Shown here: positions 35,182 to 45,143 of the stretch, piece after piece
Layout: the number at the start of each line of letters is the position of its first letter
How positions within the stretch are numbered: position 1 is the first letter of the stretch
DNA from: Cryobacterium psychrotolerans
GTDB taxonomy: Bacteria > Actinomycetota > Actinomycetes > Actinomycetales > Microbacteriaceae
Direction of reading: 5' to 3'
Length of the DNA: 64,000 nt
NCBI RefSeq assembly: GCF_900101115.1
Contig: NZ_FNFU01000015.1
Coordinates: 1-64,000 of the forward strand
Translations under genes and position numbers: made by a program
The notes under the pieces: generated by a model
What the model saw: only the letters and a program-made list of their open reading frames with translations
What the model was told of the DNA's origin: nothing
Database searches by the model: none

Positions 35182-37011
35182 TTACTCCTCTTCCCAGGTC
35201 GGTGCGTGGTCTTTGGCGTACTGGACGTAACTGTTGCTGACGCCCTGCGGCACCATCGGCCAGACCATCGCGTCGCGGCTGACGATGAAGTCGATCACGA
35301 CGGGCCGGTCATTGGTCGCCAGCGCGAGCTTGATCGCGTCGTCGACCTGGTCGGCGCTCGTGACCCGGATGGCGAGGGCACCGTAGGCTTCGGCCAGCTT
35401 CACGAAGTCGGGCACCATCGCGGTGCCATGGCCCGTGTTCAGGTCGGTGAAGGAGTGCCGTCCGTCGTAGAACAGCGACTGCCACTGGCGCACCATGCCG
35501 AGGGACGAGTTGTTGATGATCGCCACCTTGATCGGGATGTTGTTGATCGTGCAGGTGGCGAGCTCCTGGTTGGTCATCTGGAAGCATCCGTCGCCGTCGA
35601 TGGCCCAGACCACGCGGTCGGGCTCGGCGACCTTGGCGCCCATCGCGGCGGGAACCGAGTAGCCCATGGTGCCGGCGCCGCCGGAGTTCAGCCAGGAGTT
35701 GGGGCGCTCGTACTTGATGTACTGGGCCGCCCACATCTGGTGCTGGCCGACGCCGGCCGCGTAGGTGCCTTCCGGCCCGGTCAGCTCGCCGATCCGCTTG
35801 ATCACGTACTGGGGGGCGAGGAGGCCGTCGGAGGGCTCGGAGAAGCCCAGCGGGTACTCCTCACGCAGGCCGTTCAGGTACGACCACCAGACGCTGATGT
35901 CCGGCGTGGTCTCGGCCGCGGCCGCCGCATACGCCACCGTGAGGTCGGCGATGACGTCCTTGGCATCGCCGACTATCGGCACGTCGGCCGTGCGGATCTT
36001 CGAGATCTCCGCTGGGTCGACATCCACGTGCACGATCTTCGCGTTCGGGGCGAACTCGGACACCTTGCCGGTGACGCGGTCGTCGAACCGGGCGCCGAGC
36101 GACACGATCAGGTCGCTTTCCTGCAGCGCGAGGACGGCCGGCACCGTGCCGTGCATGCCGGGCATCCCGACGTGCTGCTCGTGCGAGTCGGGGAAGGCGC
36201 CGCGCGCCATCAGCGTGGTGACCACGGGGGCCCCGGTCAGTTCGGCCAGTTTCAGCAGCTCGGCCGATGCGTGGGCGCGGATGACGCCGCCGCCGACGTA
36301 GAGCACGGGCTTCTTCGCTTCGACGAAGAGTTGCGCCGCGGCCTGCACCTGCTTGCCGTGCGCCTTGGTGATCGGCCGGTAGCCGGGCAGGTCGAGCTTG
36401 GGCGGCCAGATGAACGGTGCCAGGTTCTGCTGCGCGTCCTTGGTGATGTCCACGAGCACCGGGCCGGGCCGGCCGGTGGAGGCGATGTGATACGCCGCCG
36501 CGATGGCCGCCGGGATGTCTTCCGCACGGCGGACCAGGAAGGAGTGCTTCGTGATCGGCATCGTGATGCCGACGATGTCGGCCTCCTGGAACGCGTCGGT
36601 GCCCATCGAGGTCGAGAACACCTGGCCGGTGATGCAGAGGATGGGCACGGAGTCCATGTAGGCATCCGCGATCGCCGTGACCAGGTTGGTCGCCCCCGGT
36701 CCGGAGGTGGCGATGGCCACGCCGACGCGGCCGGTCGCCGCGGCGTAGCCCTCGGCCGCGTGGCCGGCGCCCTGCTCGTGTCGCACGAGGATGTGGCGGA
36801 TGACGTCCTGGGTCATCAGCTCGTCGTAGAGCGGGATGACGGCGCCGCCGGGGATGCCGAAGACATCGGTGACCCCGAGGAGCGCGAGGGTGCGGATGAT
36901 CGCCCCGGAACCCGTGAGGACTTCCGGCGCTGAACCGTGCGCACCTGACGTGTCGGGGGACGCGGAGGCGCGCGGTGTGGGCGATGGCACGGGCGAAGGT
37001 TCCGTGGTCAT
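35182..37011 (-). CDS. ilvB: Acetolactate synthase large (catalytic) subunit
   Basis: The 609-residue ThDP enzyme has [16 protein letters not shown] with [14 protein letters not shown] (catalytic Glu), the FAD-domain region, and the ThDP motif [15 protein letters not shown]. It condenses pyruvate with pyruvate or 2-ketobutyrate. The first ~25 residues are Pro/Ser-rich and probably disordered. It lies 45 bp after ilvD and is coupled closely to ilvN. I see no leader peptide or attenuator in the 45-bp gap. Confidence 0.97.
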   Translation of the reverse strand: MTTEPSPVPSPTPRASASPDTSGAHGSAPEVLTGSGAIIRTLALLGVTDVFGIPGGAVIPLYDELMTQDVIRHILVRHEQGAGHAAEGYAAATGRVGVAIATSGPGATNLVTAIADAYMDSVPILCITGQVFSTSMGTDAFQEADIVGITMPITKHSFLVRRAEDIPAAIAAAYHIASTGRPGPVLVDITKDAQQNLAPFIWPPKLDLPGYRPITKAHGKQVQAAAQLFVEAKKPVLYVGGGVIRAHASAELLKLAELTGAPVVTTLMARGAFPDSHEQHVGMPGMHGTVPAVLALQESDLIVSLGARFDDRVTGKVSEFAPNAKIVHVDVDPAEISKIRTADVPIVGDAKDVIADLTVAYAAAAAETTPDISVWWSYLNGLREEYPLGFSEPSDGLLAPQYVIKRIGELTGPEGTYAAGVGQHQMWAAQYIKYERPNSWLNSGGAGTMGYSVPAAMGAKVAEPDRVVWAIDGDGCFQMTNQELATCTINNIPIKVAIINNSSLGMVRQWQSLFYDGRHSFTDLNTGHGTAMVPDFVKLAEAYGALAIRVTSADQVDDAIKLALATNDRPVVIDFIVSRDAMVWPMVPQGVSNSYVQYAKDHAPTWEEE

Positions 37012-37056
37012 GGAAGGTTGAATCCCTACTTCAGATACGTGCGGTGAGCAGAAGGC

Positions 37057-38751
37057 CTAGCCGGTAACCGCGCCGAGAGCCGCGGATTGCACGAGCTTCG
37101 TGTACTTAGCCAGGACGCCACGGGTGTAGCGCGGAGGAAGCGGAGCCCAGCCGATGCGGCGGGTGGCCAGCTCATCAGGGTCGACCAGTAGGTCAAGCGT
37201 GCGAGCTGCGATATCGACCCGTATGAGATCACCATCGCGCACGAAGGCGATGGGACCTGCGTCCACCGCTTCGGGTGCTATGTGGCCGATACACAGTCCG
37301 GTTGTGCCGCCTGAGAATCGACCGTCAGTCAATAGTAGTACATCGGCACCGAGCCCGGCGCCCTTGATGGCGGCGGTGATCGAGAGCATCTCGCGCATGC
37401 CGGGACCGCCCTTCGGGCCCTCATAGCGGATGATCACGACGTCGCCCTTTTCGATGCGACCCTCGGTCAGGGCGTCCATCGCGCCGCGCTCTCGCTCGAA
37501 CACACGCGCCGGACCTTCGAAGATGTCGGAGTCGAAACCGGCGGTCTTCACGACCGCGCCCTCGGGGGCCATCGTGCCCGTGAGCACGGTGATGCCGCCG
37601 CTGGCGTGGATCGGGTTGTCGAGGGTGCGCAGAACCTCGCCGTCGAGGGCGGGCGGGTCGATCTCGGCCAGGTTCTCGGCGACGGTCTTGCCGGTGACGG
37701 TGAGGGCGTCGCCGTGGATCAATCCGGCCTCGAGGAGCGCGCGCATGACCGCCGGCACCCCGCCGTGACGGTCGACGTCGTTCATGACGTACTTGCCGAA
37801 GGGCTTGAGGTCGCCAATGTGCGGAACCTTGTCGCCAATGCGGTTGAAGTCGTCGAGGGTGAGCTCGACCTCGGCCTCGCTGGCAATGGCCAGCAGGTGC
37901 AGCACGACGTTGGTGGATCCCCCGAAGGCCATGGCGACGGCGATCGCGTTCTCGAAGGCCTTCTTGGTCAGGATGTCCCTGGCCGTGATCCCGAGGCGCA
38001 GCAGGTTGACGACGGCCTCGCCGGAGCGGTGCGCGTAGTAGTCACGGCGGCGGTCGGCCGACGCCGGCGACGCGGAGCCGGGGAGGCTCATCCCGAGGGC
38101 CTCGGCGACGCTCGCCATTGTGTTGGCCGTGTACATGCCGCCACAGGCCCCCTCGCCGGGGGCGAAGGCACATTCGATCCGCTTCGCGTCCTCGACGCTC
38201 ATCCGTCCGGCCTTCACCGCGCCGACGGCCTCGAAGGAGTCGATGATGGTGATGTCTTTTTCGGTTCCGTCCGAGAGCTTGACCCAGCCGGGGGCGATCG
38301 ACCCGGCGTAGAGGAAGACGGAGGCCAGGTCCAGGCGCGCGGCGGCCATCAGCATCCCGGGCAGCGACTTGTCGCAGCCGGCCAGCAGCACCGAACCGTC
38401 GAGGCGCTCGGCCTGCATGACGACCTCGACGGAGTCGGCGATGACCTCGCGGGAGACGAGCGAGAAGTGCATGCCCTCATGGCCCATCGAGATGCCGTCG
38501 GAGACGGAAATCGTGCCGAACTGGAGCGGGTAGCCCCCACCGGAGTGCACGCCTTCCTTCGACGCCTGGGCCAGGCGGTCGAGGGACAGGTTGCACGGCG
38601 TGATCTCGTTCCACGAGCTGGCAATTCCGATCTGGGGCTTGTCCCAGTCGGCGTCCCCCATCCCCACGGCGCGCAGCATGCCGCGCGACGTGGTGGCTTC
38701 GATCCCGTCGGTGACGGCACGGCTGCGTGGTTTCAGATCGTTCTCAGGCAT
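37057..38751 (-). CDS. ilvD: Dihydroxy-acid dehydratase
   Basis: The 564-residue protein has [19 protein letters not shown] and [14 protein letters not shown], with Cys ligands of the Fe-S cluster, and [15 protein letters not shown] near the C-terminus. It dehydrates the dihydroxy acids to 2-keto acids in Val/Ile synthesis. It is first in the ilvD-ilvB-ilvN-ilvC set. Its start is 56 bp from the otsAB stop on the same strand. Confidence 0.97.
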   Translation of the reverse strand: MPENDLKPRSRAVTDGIEATTSRGMLRAVGMGDADWDKPQIGIASSWNEITPCNLSLDRLAQASKEGVHSGGGYPLQFGTISVSDGISMGHEGMHFSLVSREVIADSVEVVMQAERLDGSVLLAGCDKSLPGMLMAAARLDLASVFLYAGSIAPGWVKLSDGTEKDITIIDSFEAVGAVKAGRMSVEDAKRIECAFAPGEGACGGMYTANTMASVAEALGMSLPGSASPASADRRRDYYAHRSGEAVVNLLRLGITARDILTKKAFENAIAVAMAFGGSTNVVLHLLAIASEAEVELTLDDFNRIGDKVPHIGDLKPFGKYVMNDVDRHGGVPAVMRALLEAGLIHGDALTVTGKTVAENLAEIDPPALDGEVLRTLDNPIHASGGITVLTGTMAPEGAVVKTAGFDSDIFEGPARVFERERGAMDALTEGRIEKGDVVIIRYEGPKGGPGMREMLSITAAIKGAGLGADVLLLTDGRFSGGTTGLCIGHIAPEAVDAGPIAFVRDGDLIRVDIAARTLDLLVDPDELATRRIGWAPLPPRYTRGVLAKYTKLVQSAALGAVTG

Positions 38752-38807
38752 GCTCCGAGTCTAGAACGTCGGAACAAGGGTCACTGTTCGTGTGACGCCT
38801 CGTGTGA

Positions 38808-40979
38808 TCAGGTGGCCGAATCGGAGGCGGCCGACCGGAAATCGGCGAGAAGCCGAAGCACCTCGGTGACCTCGCCCGGGCCGCGAACGCGGTAGCCGGC
38901 CAGCGACACCCCTGGCCCGATCTTGAGGCCGATGTCGCCCTCGCGAAGCACCGCGAACGCGTCCTCATCGGTCACGTCGTCGCCCGCGTAGAGCACCCGG
39001 TCGGCGCCCGTGTGATCCCGAAGGCGGGCCAGGGCTTCTCCCTTTGTACTCGCGCGGACGGAGAACTCGAGCACGTTCTTGCCCTCCCGGATGGTAAGTC
39101 CCGGTAGAAGCTGCTCTGTTTGCTCGCGCGCCTGGCGCTGGGCGGCCAGGCCGTCCTGCGGCGTCGCGAGCCGGGTGTGCAGCGCCAGGCCGGCCGGTTT
39201 GCGCTCGATCCAGGTGCCGGAGGTCGACCCGGCGATCCGGTCGAGCACGCCGGCGAGCGCGTCGAGCTGCTCGAGTTCGGCGGCGACCAGGTCCAGCTCG
39301 ATCTCCGGGGTGTCCAGTTGCACCTCGATGCCGTGCGACCCCGTCAGCAGCACGTCACTTTGGGGCTGCGCGACGTGCTGCAGGCTCACCAGGGCGCGGC
39401 CGGAAACGAACGCGACGCGAACGCCGGGAAGGTCGAGCAGGCGCTGCACGGCCTCCCGGGTGCCTTCCACCGCGCGCGCCTCTTCCGGCCGGTCGACGTG
39501 CGGCGCCAGAGTGCCGTCGAAGTCGAGGGCCACCAGAAGCGTCTCCGCTCCGCTGATCTCACGCAGGGCTTCGGCGAGCTTGTCGGGTACTCCGGCGCGC
39601 ACAACGGCTCCTTCGGTCAGGGTTCGGAGGAAGGATGCCGACCAGGCGGCGACATCGTTGTCAAAGACTTTGCGCCGCAGCGCGCGCATCCGGCGTGTGC
39701 GCTCGGTGCGGGGCATGGCGATGGCGCGGAGGATGGCGGCCTTCACACCGTCGATGTCATGGGGGTTGATCAGGATCGCCTGTTTGAGTTCGTCGGCGGC
39801 TCCGGCGAATTCGCTCAGCACGAGCACCCCGTCGCCGTCGAAGCGCACGGCCACGTACTCCTTGGCGACGAGGTTCATCCCGTCACGCAGTGCGGTCACG
39901 AGCATGACGTCGGCGGCCAGGTAGAGGGCGACCATCTCTTCCCGCGGGTACGCGTGGTGGTGGTAGCTGATGGCCGTGTGGCTGATGGTGGAGTAATCGC
40001 CGTTCAGGCGCCCGACGGCGAGCTCGATCTCGTCGCGCAGGGCAATGTATGTGCCGACCCGTTCCCGGGAGGGGCTCGCGACCTGCACCAGCGTGACATC
40101 CTCAACGCTCAGGCTGCCGTCTTCGAGCAGTTCCCCGAAGGCCTTGATGCGGTGCCCGATGCCCTTGGTGTAATCGAGCCGGTCGACGCCGAGCATGATC
40201 GTCCCGGGGTTGCCGAGGTCCGCACGGATCTGCCGGGCTCGCTCCTGGATATCCGGGCGCCTGGCCAGCGCCTCGTAGCTGGCCGCGTCGATCGAAATCG
40301 GGAAGTGCTTCGCGATCACGTGGCGCGAACCTGCGGCGTCGGGGACGTCGATGGCCACCCCGCGCGTCGTGTATCCGAACAGTCGTCGCACGGCGGCCGA
40401 GAAGTTGCCGGCGTCCGCGACCCTTTGGAAGCCGATCAGATCGGCGCCGAGAAGGCCGTCGAGGATCTGTTTGCGCCACGGCAGCTGGGCGTAGATTCCG
40501 TACGGCGGGAACGGGATGTGATTGAAGAACCCGATCAGCAGGTCGGGGCGCGCCTCGCGCAGCATCCGCGGCACGAGCTGGAGCTGATAGTCGTGCACCC
40601 AGACCGTGGCGCCCGGCGCAGCGGCCGAGGCCGCCCGTTCGGCGAATCGCCGATTCACCGCTACGTAGGAGTCCCACCATTCCCGGTGGTAGCTCGGCGG
40701 GGCGATCACGTCGTGGTACAGCGGCCAGAGCGTGTCGTTGGAGAAGCCCTCGTAGAACTGCTCCAGCTCGAGGGCGCTCAGCCGAACCGGGATGATCGAG
40801 ATCCCGTTTTTCTCGAACGGGTCGAAACTCCGATCGGCGACCCCGGGCCAGCCGACCCAGGCGCCATCCGACGCCTGCATCAGGGGCTCCAGCGCGGTCA
40901 CCAGCCCTCCCGGCGAGGTGCGCCAGGCGTCGGACCCGTCGGGATTCACCTCGTGGTCCACCGGCAGGCGGTTCGACAC
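38808..40979 (-). CDS. otsAB: Fused trehalose-6-phosphate synthase/phosphatase (OtsA-OtsB)
   Basis: Residues ~1-460 are a GT20 synthase: SPGGLVTALEP (UDP-glucose loop), VWVHDYQLQLVPRML, GVDRLDYTKGIGHR and RDGMNLVAKEYVA. Residues ~470-723 are a HAD phosphatase: LLVALDFDGTLAPH, VAFVSGRAL and YAGDDVTDEDAF. One protein thus makes trehalose from UDP-glucose and glucose-6-phosphate, a compatible solute. The GTG at 40979 is the only ATG/GTG/TTG upstream, but it lies inside the first beta-strand (YPLVVVSNRLPV), and the open frame continues to an ATT at 41042 that would give a (M)STPAEPRQSAEPQGAYPLVVV start. The true start is probably that ATT or another non-canonical codon. Confidence 0.93.
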   Translation of the reverse strand: MSNRLPVDHEVNPDGSDAWRTSPGGLVTALEPLMQASDGAWVGWPGVADRSFDPFEKNGISIIPVRLSALELEQFYEGFSNDTLWPLYHDVIAPPSYHREWWDSYVAVNRRFAERAASAAAPGATVWVHDYQLQLVPRMLREARPDLLIGFFNHIPFPPYGIYAQLPWRKQILDGLLGADLIGFQRVADAGNFSAAVRRLFGYTTRGVAIDVPDAAGSRHVIAKHFPISIDAASYEALARRPDIQERARQIRADLGNPGTIMLGVDRLDYTKGIGHRIKAFGELLEDGSLSVEDVTLVQVASPSRERVGTYIALRDEIELAVGRLNGDYSTISHTAISYHHHAYPREEMVALYLAADVMLVTALRDGMNLVAKEYVAVRFDGDGVLVLSEFAGAADELKQAILINPHDIDGVKAAILRAIAMPRTERTRRMRALRRKVFDNDVAAWSASFLRTLTEGAVVRAGVPDKLAEALREISGAETLLVALDFDGTLAPHVDRPEEARAVEGTREAVQRLLDLPGVRVAFVSGRALVSLQHVAQPQSDVLLTGSHGIEVQLDTPEIELDLVAAELEQLDALAGVLDRIAGSTSGTWIERKPAGLALHTRLATPQDGLAAQRQAREQTEQLLPGLTIREGKNVLEFSVRASTKGEALARLRDHTGADRVLYAGDDVTDEDAFAVLREGDIGLKIGPGVSLAGYRVRGPGEVTEVLRLLADFRSAASDSAT

Positions 40980-41218
40980 GACGACCAGGGGGTAAGCGCC
41001 CTGGGGCTCGGCGGACTGTCGGGGTTCGGCGGGAGTTGAAATGGGAGTGTCCGTTCCGCTGCGCGCGTGGTTGTCGAAGTGTGCTGCAAAATCTGGAGTT
41101 TACCAGCCGAGCCCATTCCGGGGCCGGGAAGAGCGATGCCGACCGGGAGGCCGCCGGGCCGGCCATCCACGCCGCGCCGCGCCCGAGTAGCCTAGGACCC
41201 AGACGAAACGGAGGCCCC

Positions 41219-41407
41219 ATGCGCAAGTACATTTTCAACGGTCCCATGATCGGCGTCATCCTCGGCGGGTGGAGCACCCTCCAGGCCACCAGGAACCGCC
41301 CGCGCGATTGGCGACTCGCGCTGGTGTGGCTGGGCTGGGCGCTCAGCGCCGTCGCCGCCATCGACGCCGTCGTCGAAGACGCCAGGGCTCGCAAGATCAA
41401 GGCCTGA
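41219..41407 (+). CDS. Small hydrophobic protein, unknown
   Basis: The 62-residue protein has a hydrophobic first part (NGPMIGVILGGWSTLQA) and a second likely membrane helix (LALVWLGWALSAVAAIDAV) with a basic tail. A GGAGG lies 6 bp before the ATG. It is divergent from otsAB. I do not recognise a family; such small proteins are common in Micrococcales. Confidence 0.65.
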   Translation: MRKYIFNGPMIGVILGGWSTLQATRNRPRDWRLALVWLGWALSAVAAIDAVVEDARARKIKA

Positions 41408-41500
41408 GCGGGCCGATCTCCCGGCGTGTCCGGCAGGGGGAACCGGGGCTCGTCAGCGAGAATTGAACCACTACAGTCGTACCGCTCGAAAGGGGTCCCG

Positions 41501-41887
41501 ATGTTTGGTCGCCGACGTCGCGTCGCACCCGTCATTCAGGTGCCCGCGCCTGAACTCAGTGACGAGCAGATCTTCGACCTGCTGCATAGCAAGCTCACCG
41601 AACTCATCGGCGAACAAGGCCAGTGGACCCTCGTTTCCCGCAGCGTCGACGACACCGACGTCATCTTCCACGGACTCAAGGCGACGCAGATCGCTACGAC
41701 GCTGACCGGCATCCTGAGCAGCCAGAAGGCCGAGCTTCGCGGCGAACGCACCGCCGAGCCGACCGCCCTGTCGTGGACACCCGCCCCGATCTCCGTGTGG
41801 GCCGAACCCGCACGCGCGGCTGCGGTTCCCGTGCTGCTCCCGACCCGCTCGGTCCGAAGCAGCGAGCCGGCCCGCCTCGTCGCGTAA
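41501..41887 (+). CDS. Hypothetical protein, 128 residues
   Basis: The protein has a short basic N-terminus (MFGRRRRVAP), a folded-looking middle (SDEQIFDLLHSKLTELIGEQGQWTLVSRSVDDTDVIFHGLKA) and an Ala/Pro-rich tail. The start has GAAAGGGG upstream. It is convergent with zwf, with 6 bp between stops. No family recognised. Confidence 0.65.
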   Translation: MFGRRRRVAPVIQVPAPELSDEQIFDLLHSKLTELIGEQGQWTLVSRSVDDTDVIFHGLKATQIATTLTGILSSQKAELRGERTAEPTALSWTPAPISVWAEPARAAAVPVLLPTRSVRSSEPARLVA

Positions 41888-41893
41888 CGACGA

Positions 41894-43270
41894 CTAGCCC
41901 AGGGCGCTCCAGCCCGACGGACCGGTTGTGCCCGCCGCGTAGTCTTCGAGCGCCGGCTTTCCCGCGCGCCAGGCCGCGAGCACGGGCGCCACGATTCGCC
42001 AGCATTGCTCCGCGACGTCGCCGCGCACGGAGAGCGCCGGATCGGAATCGAGCACACCTTCGAGCACCTCCCCATAGGCCAGCAGCTGGCCCGGGCCGAA
42101 GACCGCGCCGAGGCTGACCCGTTCGAGCACGTGCGGGTCTCCCGGGCCGTTGAGATTGAGTTCCAGTGACAGCTCGTCGGGCCCGAGGAAGATGCGCAGG
42201 ACCGTCGGCTCTTCGTGTCCGGTCAGTCCCACCGGCAGGTGCGGAACGGGCTTGAAGGTGACGACGATCTCGCGGCGCCGCGCGGAGAGGGCCTTGCCCG
42301 ACCGGAGCGTGAAGGGCACTCCGGCCCACCGCCAGTTGTTGATCTCGAAGGTGACCTCGGCGAGCGTCTCGGTGTCGTTGGCGGGGTCGACGCCCGGCTC
42401 ATCGACGTAGGCCGGCACGGGTCGCGCGGCGACGACGCCCGCGCCGTAGCGGGCTCGGCGGCTCGACCGACGCGGGCTTCCGCCGCGCACCCGCGTGGCG
42501 CGCAGCACGATCCCCTTTGCGTCTCGCAGGTCTGCGGCCTCCAGCGTCGACGGCGGCTCCATGGCCAGCACGGCGAGCACCTGCAGGAGGTGGCTCTGGA
42601 TCATGTCCACCAAAGCCCCGGCCCGGTCGTAGTATCCCGCTCGTCCCTCGAGTCCGAGCTGCTCGTCATAGACGATGTCGACACGCTCGATGTGGTCGTT
42701 GTTCCACAGCGGTTCGAAGATGCGGTTCGCGAACCGGAAGCCGAGCAGGTTGAACACCGTCGACCGGCCCAGAAAATGGTCGATGCGGTGGATACACTCT
42801 TCCGGAACGAGCCTGGCAAGGCTCGCGTTGAGCCGCACCGCACTGTCCTCGTCGAAACCGAACGGCTTCTCCAGGGCGAGCTGGGTGCCGCCGGGAAGTT
42901 CCAGCTCAGCAAGCGCATCGCAGACCAGCCCGGTCACGGCCGGCGGCAGCGCGAAGTAGACGGCCGGCGCCCCCTCGCACAGGGCGAGCAGCCCCTGCAT
43001 CTCCTCGGGCCGGGTCACATCGGCCCGTCGGTACACCGTCGTGGCCACGAGGTGGTCGACGCAGGCGCCGGACGCCTCGGCGGCGGCGAAGGACTTCACG
43101 ACGATCGCCCGCCACTCGGCAGGCGTGAGGTCGTCGCTGCCCGCACCGACCAGGCGCAACCGACGTACGTGCTGCTCGGTCAGGAGCTGCCCCAGCGCCG
43201 GCAAGAGGAGCCGGGAAGTGAGGTCTCCGCTTGCGCCGAGGATGAGGAGAGTCGCGATGGGCTGCGTCAT
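41894..43270 (-). CDS. zwf: Glucose-6-phosphate dehydrogenase
   Basis: The 458-residue protein has LLILGASGDLTSRLLLPAL (NADP site), LALEKPFGFDEDSA and the substrate motif RIDHFLGRSTVFNLLGFRFAN (canonical RIDHYLGK, so Tyr-to-Phe and Lys-to-Arg here). It is slightly shorter than typical Zwf (~480-510) and more divergent, and may be a second, paralogous G6PDH; no opcA or other pentose-phosphate genes are adjacent. ATG 43270 is chosen because it precedes the Rossmann motif directly. Confidence 0.88.
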   Translation of the reverse strand: MTQPIATLLILGASGDLTSRLLLPALGQLLTEQHVRRLRLVGAGSDDLTPAEWRAIVVKSFAAAEASGACVDHLVATTVYRRADVTRPEEMQGLLALCEGAPAVYFALPPAVTGLVCDALAELELPGGTQLALEKPFGFDEDSAVRLNASLARLVPEECIHRIDHFLGRSTVFNLLGFRFANRIFEPLWNNDHIERVDIVYDEQLGLEGRAGYYDRAGALVDMIQSHLLQVLAVLAMEPPSTLEAADLRDAKGIVLRATRVRGGSPRRSSRRARYGAGVVAARPVPAYVDEPGVDPANDTETLAEVTFEINNWRWAGVPFTLRSGKALSARRREIVVTFKPVPHLPVGLTGHEEPTVLRIFLGPDELSLELNLNGPGDPHVLERVSLGAVFGPGQLLAYGEVLEGVLDSDPALSVRGDVAEQCWRIVAPVLAAWRAGKPALEDYAAGTTGPSGWSALG

Positions 43271-43315
43271 ACGCCCACCGTAGCTGTCCGGATGGCGCCG
43301 GGCATCAGGCACAGG

Positions 43316-43347
43316 AAAAGGGAGCCCCGCCGAAGCGGAGCCCCCTT
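43316..43347 (-). terminator. Terminator after the GlsB-like gene
   Basis: On the minus strand, AAGGGGGCTCCGC and GCGGGGCTCCCTT pair over 13 bp (two G-U) around TTCG, ending in TTTT. It separates the stress gene from zwf. Confidence 0.75.
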
Positions 43348-43372
43348 CCCTGTGGAGCGTTGGAGTGCGGGA

Positions 43373-43636
43373 TCAGGCCTTCCGGCTGCGGGTGAAAAGC
43401 CCGTAGATGAGCAGCACGACGATGGAACCGAGAATCGCGATGATCCAGGTCCGCCAGTCGAAGAACTCGCCCATTTCGACACCGAAGAGCAGGCTGGCAA
43501 GCCAGCCGCCGAGGAGCGCCCCAACCACGCCGAGGACCAGGGTGATGACCCAGCCGCCGCCCTGTGTGCCGGGCAGGAGTGCCTTCGCTATGGCGCCTGC
43601 GATTAGGCCGAGGAGGAGAAAGCCGAGAAAACTCAT
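43373..43636 (-). CDS. GlsB/YeaQ/YmgE-family stress membrane protein
   Basis: The 87-residue protein has three hydrophobic helices with Gly-rich spacing (MSFLGFLLLGLIAGAIAKALLPG, GGGWVITLVLGVVGALLGGWL, WIIAILGSIVVLLIYGLF), diagnostic of the transglycosylase-associated/GlsB family. These small membrane proteins are linked to general stress. A terminator follows. Confidence 0.9.
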   Translation of the reverse strand: MSFLGFLLLGLIAGAIAKALLPGTQGGGWVITLVLGVVGALLGGWLASLLFGVEMGEFFDWRTWIIAILGSIVVLLIYGLFTRSRKA

Positions 43637-43790
43637 AATCGATACCCTTCTGTCGGCACCCACATTCTGGATGCGGCGGTGCGGCCGGCTGTGAATTTGC
43701 TGTCCGTGGAGGGCAGCTTATAGACTTTCCGCGATTTTGTTGTAGGTTCCCTTTTCCCCGGCGTGTCGCACGAATTCTAAATTGGGGAAT

Positions 43791-44456
43791 ATGACAAATC
43801 GGACACTCGCCGCACGCGACCTCGCACACATCGCCATCTTCGCCGCCCTGATCGCAGCCCTCGGTCTTCCCGGTGCGCTGTCTATCGGTGCCGTCGCGGT
43901 TCCGATCACCTTCCAGACCCTCGGCGTCATGCTCGCCGGTGCCATCCTCGGTGCGCGCAAGGGCTTCTTCGCGGTGGCATTGTTCCTCGCCCTGGCCGCG
44001 GCGGGCCTTCCCCTGCTGTCCGGCGGTCGCGGCGGGCTGCTCTGGTTCACCATCTCCCCCTCGACCGGCTACCTGTACGGCTGGCTGCTCGCCGCGGTCG
44101 TGATCGGCTACCTCACTGCGCGCCTGCTGCCGAGGTATCCGTTCTGGCCCGCCGTCGGAGCGACCGCGCTCGGCGGCATCGTCGCCGTCTATCTCATCGG
44201 AGTTCCGGTGACCGCGATCAACCTGGGCCTGCCCCTCTGGGTCGCGTTGTTCGACAGCGCGAAGTTCCTGCCCGGCGACCTGCTGAAGGTCGTCGTGACC
44301 GTGCTCGTTGCCCGCCAGGTGCACCGGGCCTACCCCGGACTCATCGCCCCGCTCGGCCGGCGGTCCGCGTCCAGCGCGGCGCCGGTCGCGGTCAGCGCTG
44401 AGCCCGCCAACGCAAAGCCGGCCAACGCAGAGAACGCGGGCCAGGGGTCTCGATGA
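43791..44456 (+). CDS. bioY: Biotin ECF transporter S component
   Basis: The 221-residue membrane protein has ~6 TM helices and the BioY signatures: ALGLPGALSIGAVAVPITFQTLGVMLAGAILGARKGFFAVALFLALAAAGLP, then FTISPSTGYLYGWLLAA. The C-terminal ~40 residues are an Ala/Pro-rich tail. It binds biotin with nanomolar affinity. The ATG has almost no spacing to a GGGGA and a TAAATT lies at about -14, so leaderless translation is possible. Its TGA overlaps bioM as ATGA. Confidence 0.95.
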   Translation: MTNRTLAARDLAHIAIFAALIAALGLPGALSIGAVAVPITFQTLGVMLAGAILGARKGFFAVALFLALAAAGLPLLSGGRGGLLWFTISPSTGYLYGWLLAAVVIGYLTARLLPRYPFWPAVGATALGGIVAVYLIGVPVTAINLGLPLWVALFDSAKFLPGDLLKVVVTVLVARQVHRAYPGLIAPLGRRSASSAAPVAVSAEPANAKPANAENAGQGSR

Positions 44457-45133
44457 GCGCAATCACCTTCGACCGGGTCTCACACTCGTTCGGCGAGAGG
44501 CAGGTGCTGCGGGGCATCGACCTGAGCCTCACCGAGCACCGCATCGGGATCGTCGGCGCCAACGGCTCCGGCAAGTCCACGCTGGTGCGCATGATCAACG
44601 GCCTCGTCGCACCGAGCAGCGGCACCGTGACCGTGGACGGGCTCGACGTGGCGAAGAAGGCTCGCGACGTGCGCCGCCTGGTCGGTTTCATCTTCACCAA
44701 TCCCGACAACCAGATCGTCATGCCGACCGTGCAGGAGGACATCGCCTTCACGCTTCGGCGCCGCGGCCTGAGCGCCGCGGAGATCGCCGAGCGCACCACG
44801 GCCGCGTTGCACCGCTTCGGGCTCGCGGAACACGCAGACCATCCTGCTCACCTGCTCTCCGGTGGACAGAAGCAGCTCCTCGCCCTGGCCGCCGTGCTCG
44901 TCGCGGAACCGCAGGTGCTCGTCGCGGATGAGCCGACGACCCTGCTCGACGCCCGCAATGCCCGCCGCATCGGCGAGCTGCTGCACTCGATGAGCCAGCA
45001 GGTCATCGTGGTCACCCATCAGTTCGCGCTGATCGAGGGCTTCGACCGGGTGATCGTCATCGAGCACGGCGAAGTGGTCGCCGACGGAGTGCCCGAGGAC
45101 TCCCTCGACTCGTACCGCGCGCTGCTGGCATGA
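44453..45133 (+). CDS. bioM: ECF transporter ATPase (biotin)
   Basis: The 226-residue ABC ATPase has Walker A (IVGANGSGKSTLVRM), the Q-loop TNPDNQIVMPTVQEDIAF typical of ECF A-components, LSGGQKQLLALAAVL, and Walker B VLVADEPTTLLD. It powers biotin import with BioN and BioY. Coupled to bioY by ATGA. Confidence 0.95.
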   Translation: MSAITFDRVSHSFGERQVLRGIDLSLTEHRIGIVGANGSGKSTLVRMINGLVAPSSGTVTVDGLDVAKKARDVRRLVGFIFTNPDNQIVMPTVQEDIAFTLRRRGLSAAEIAERTTAALHRFGLAEHADHPAHLLSGGQKQLLALAAVLVAEPQVLVADEPTTLLDARNARRIGELLHSMSQQVIVVTHQFALIEGFDRVIVIEHGEVVADGVPEDSLDSYRALLA

Positions 45134-45143
45134 TCGGCCTCGC

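Noticed and set aside
37012-37056. Attenuator or leader peptide before ilvB
   Set aside because: The 45-bp gap after ilvD has no leader ORF rich in Val/Leu/Ile and no alternative hairpins.
43637-43790. BirA/BioQ operator before bioY
   Set aside because: TTGTAGGTT resembles a half-site, but no second arm is found; not enough to call an operator.
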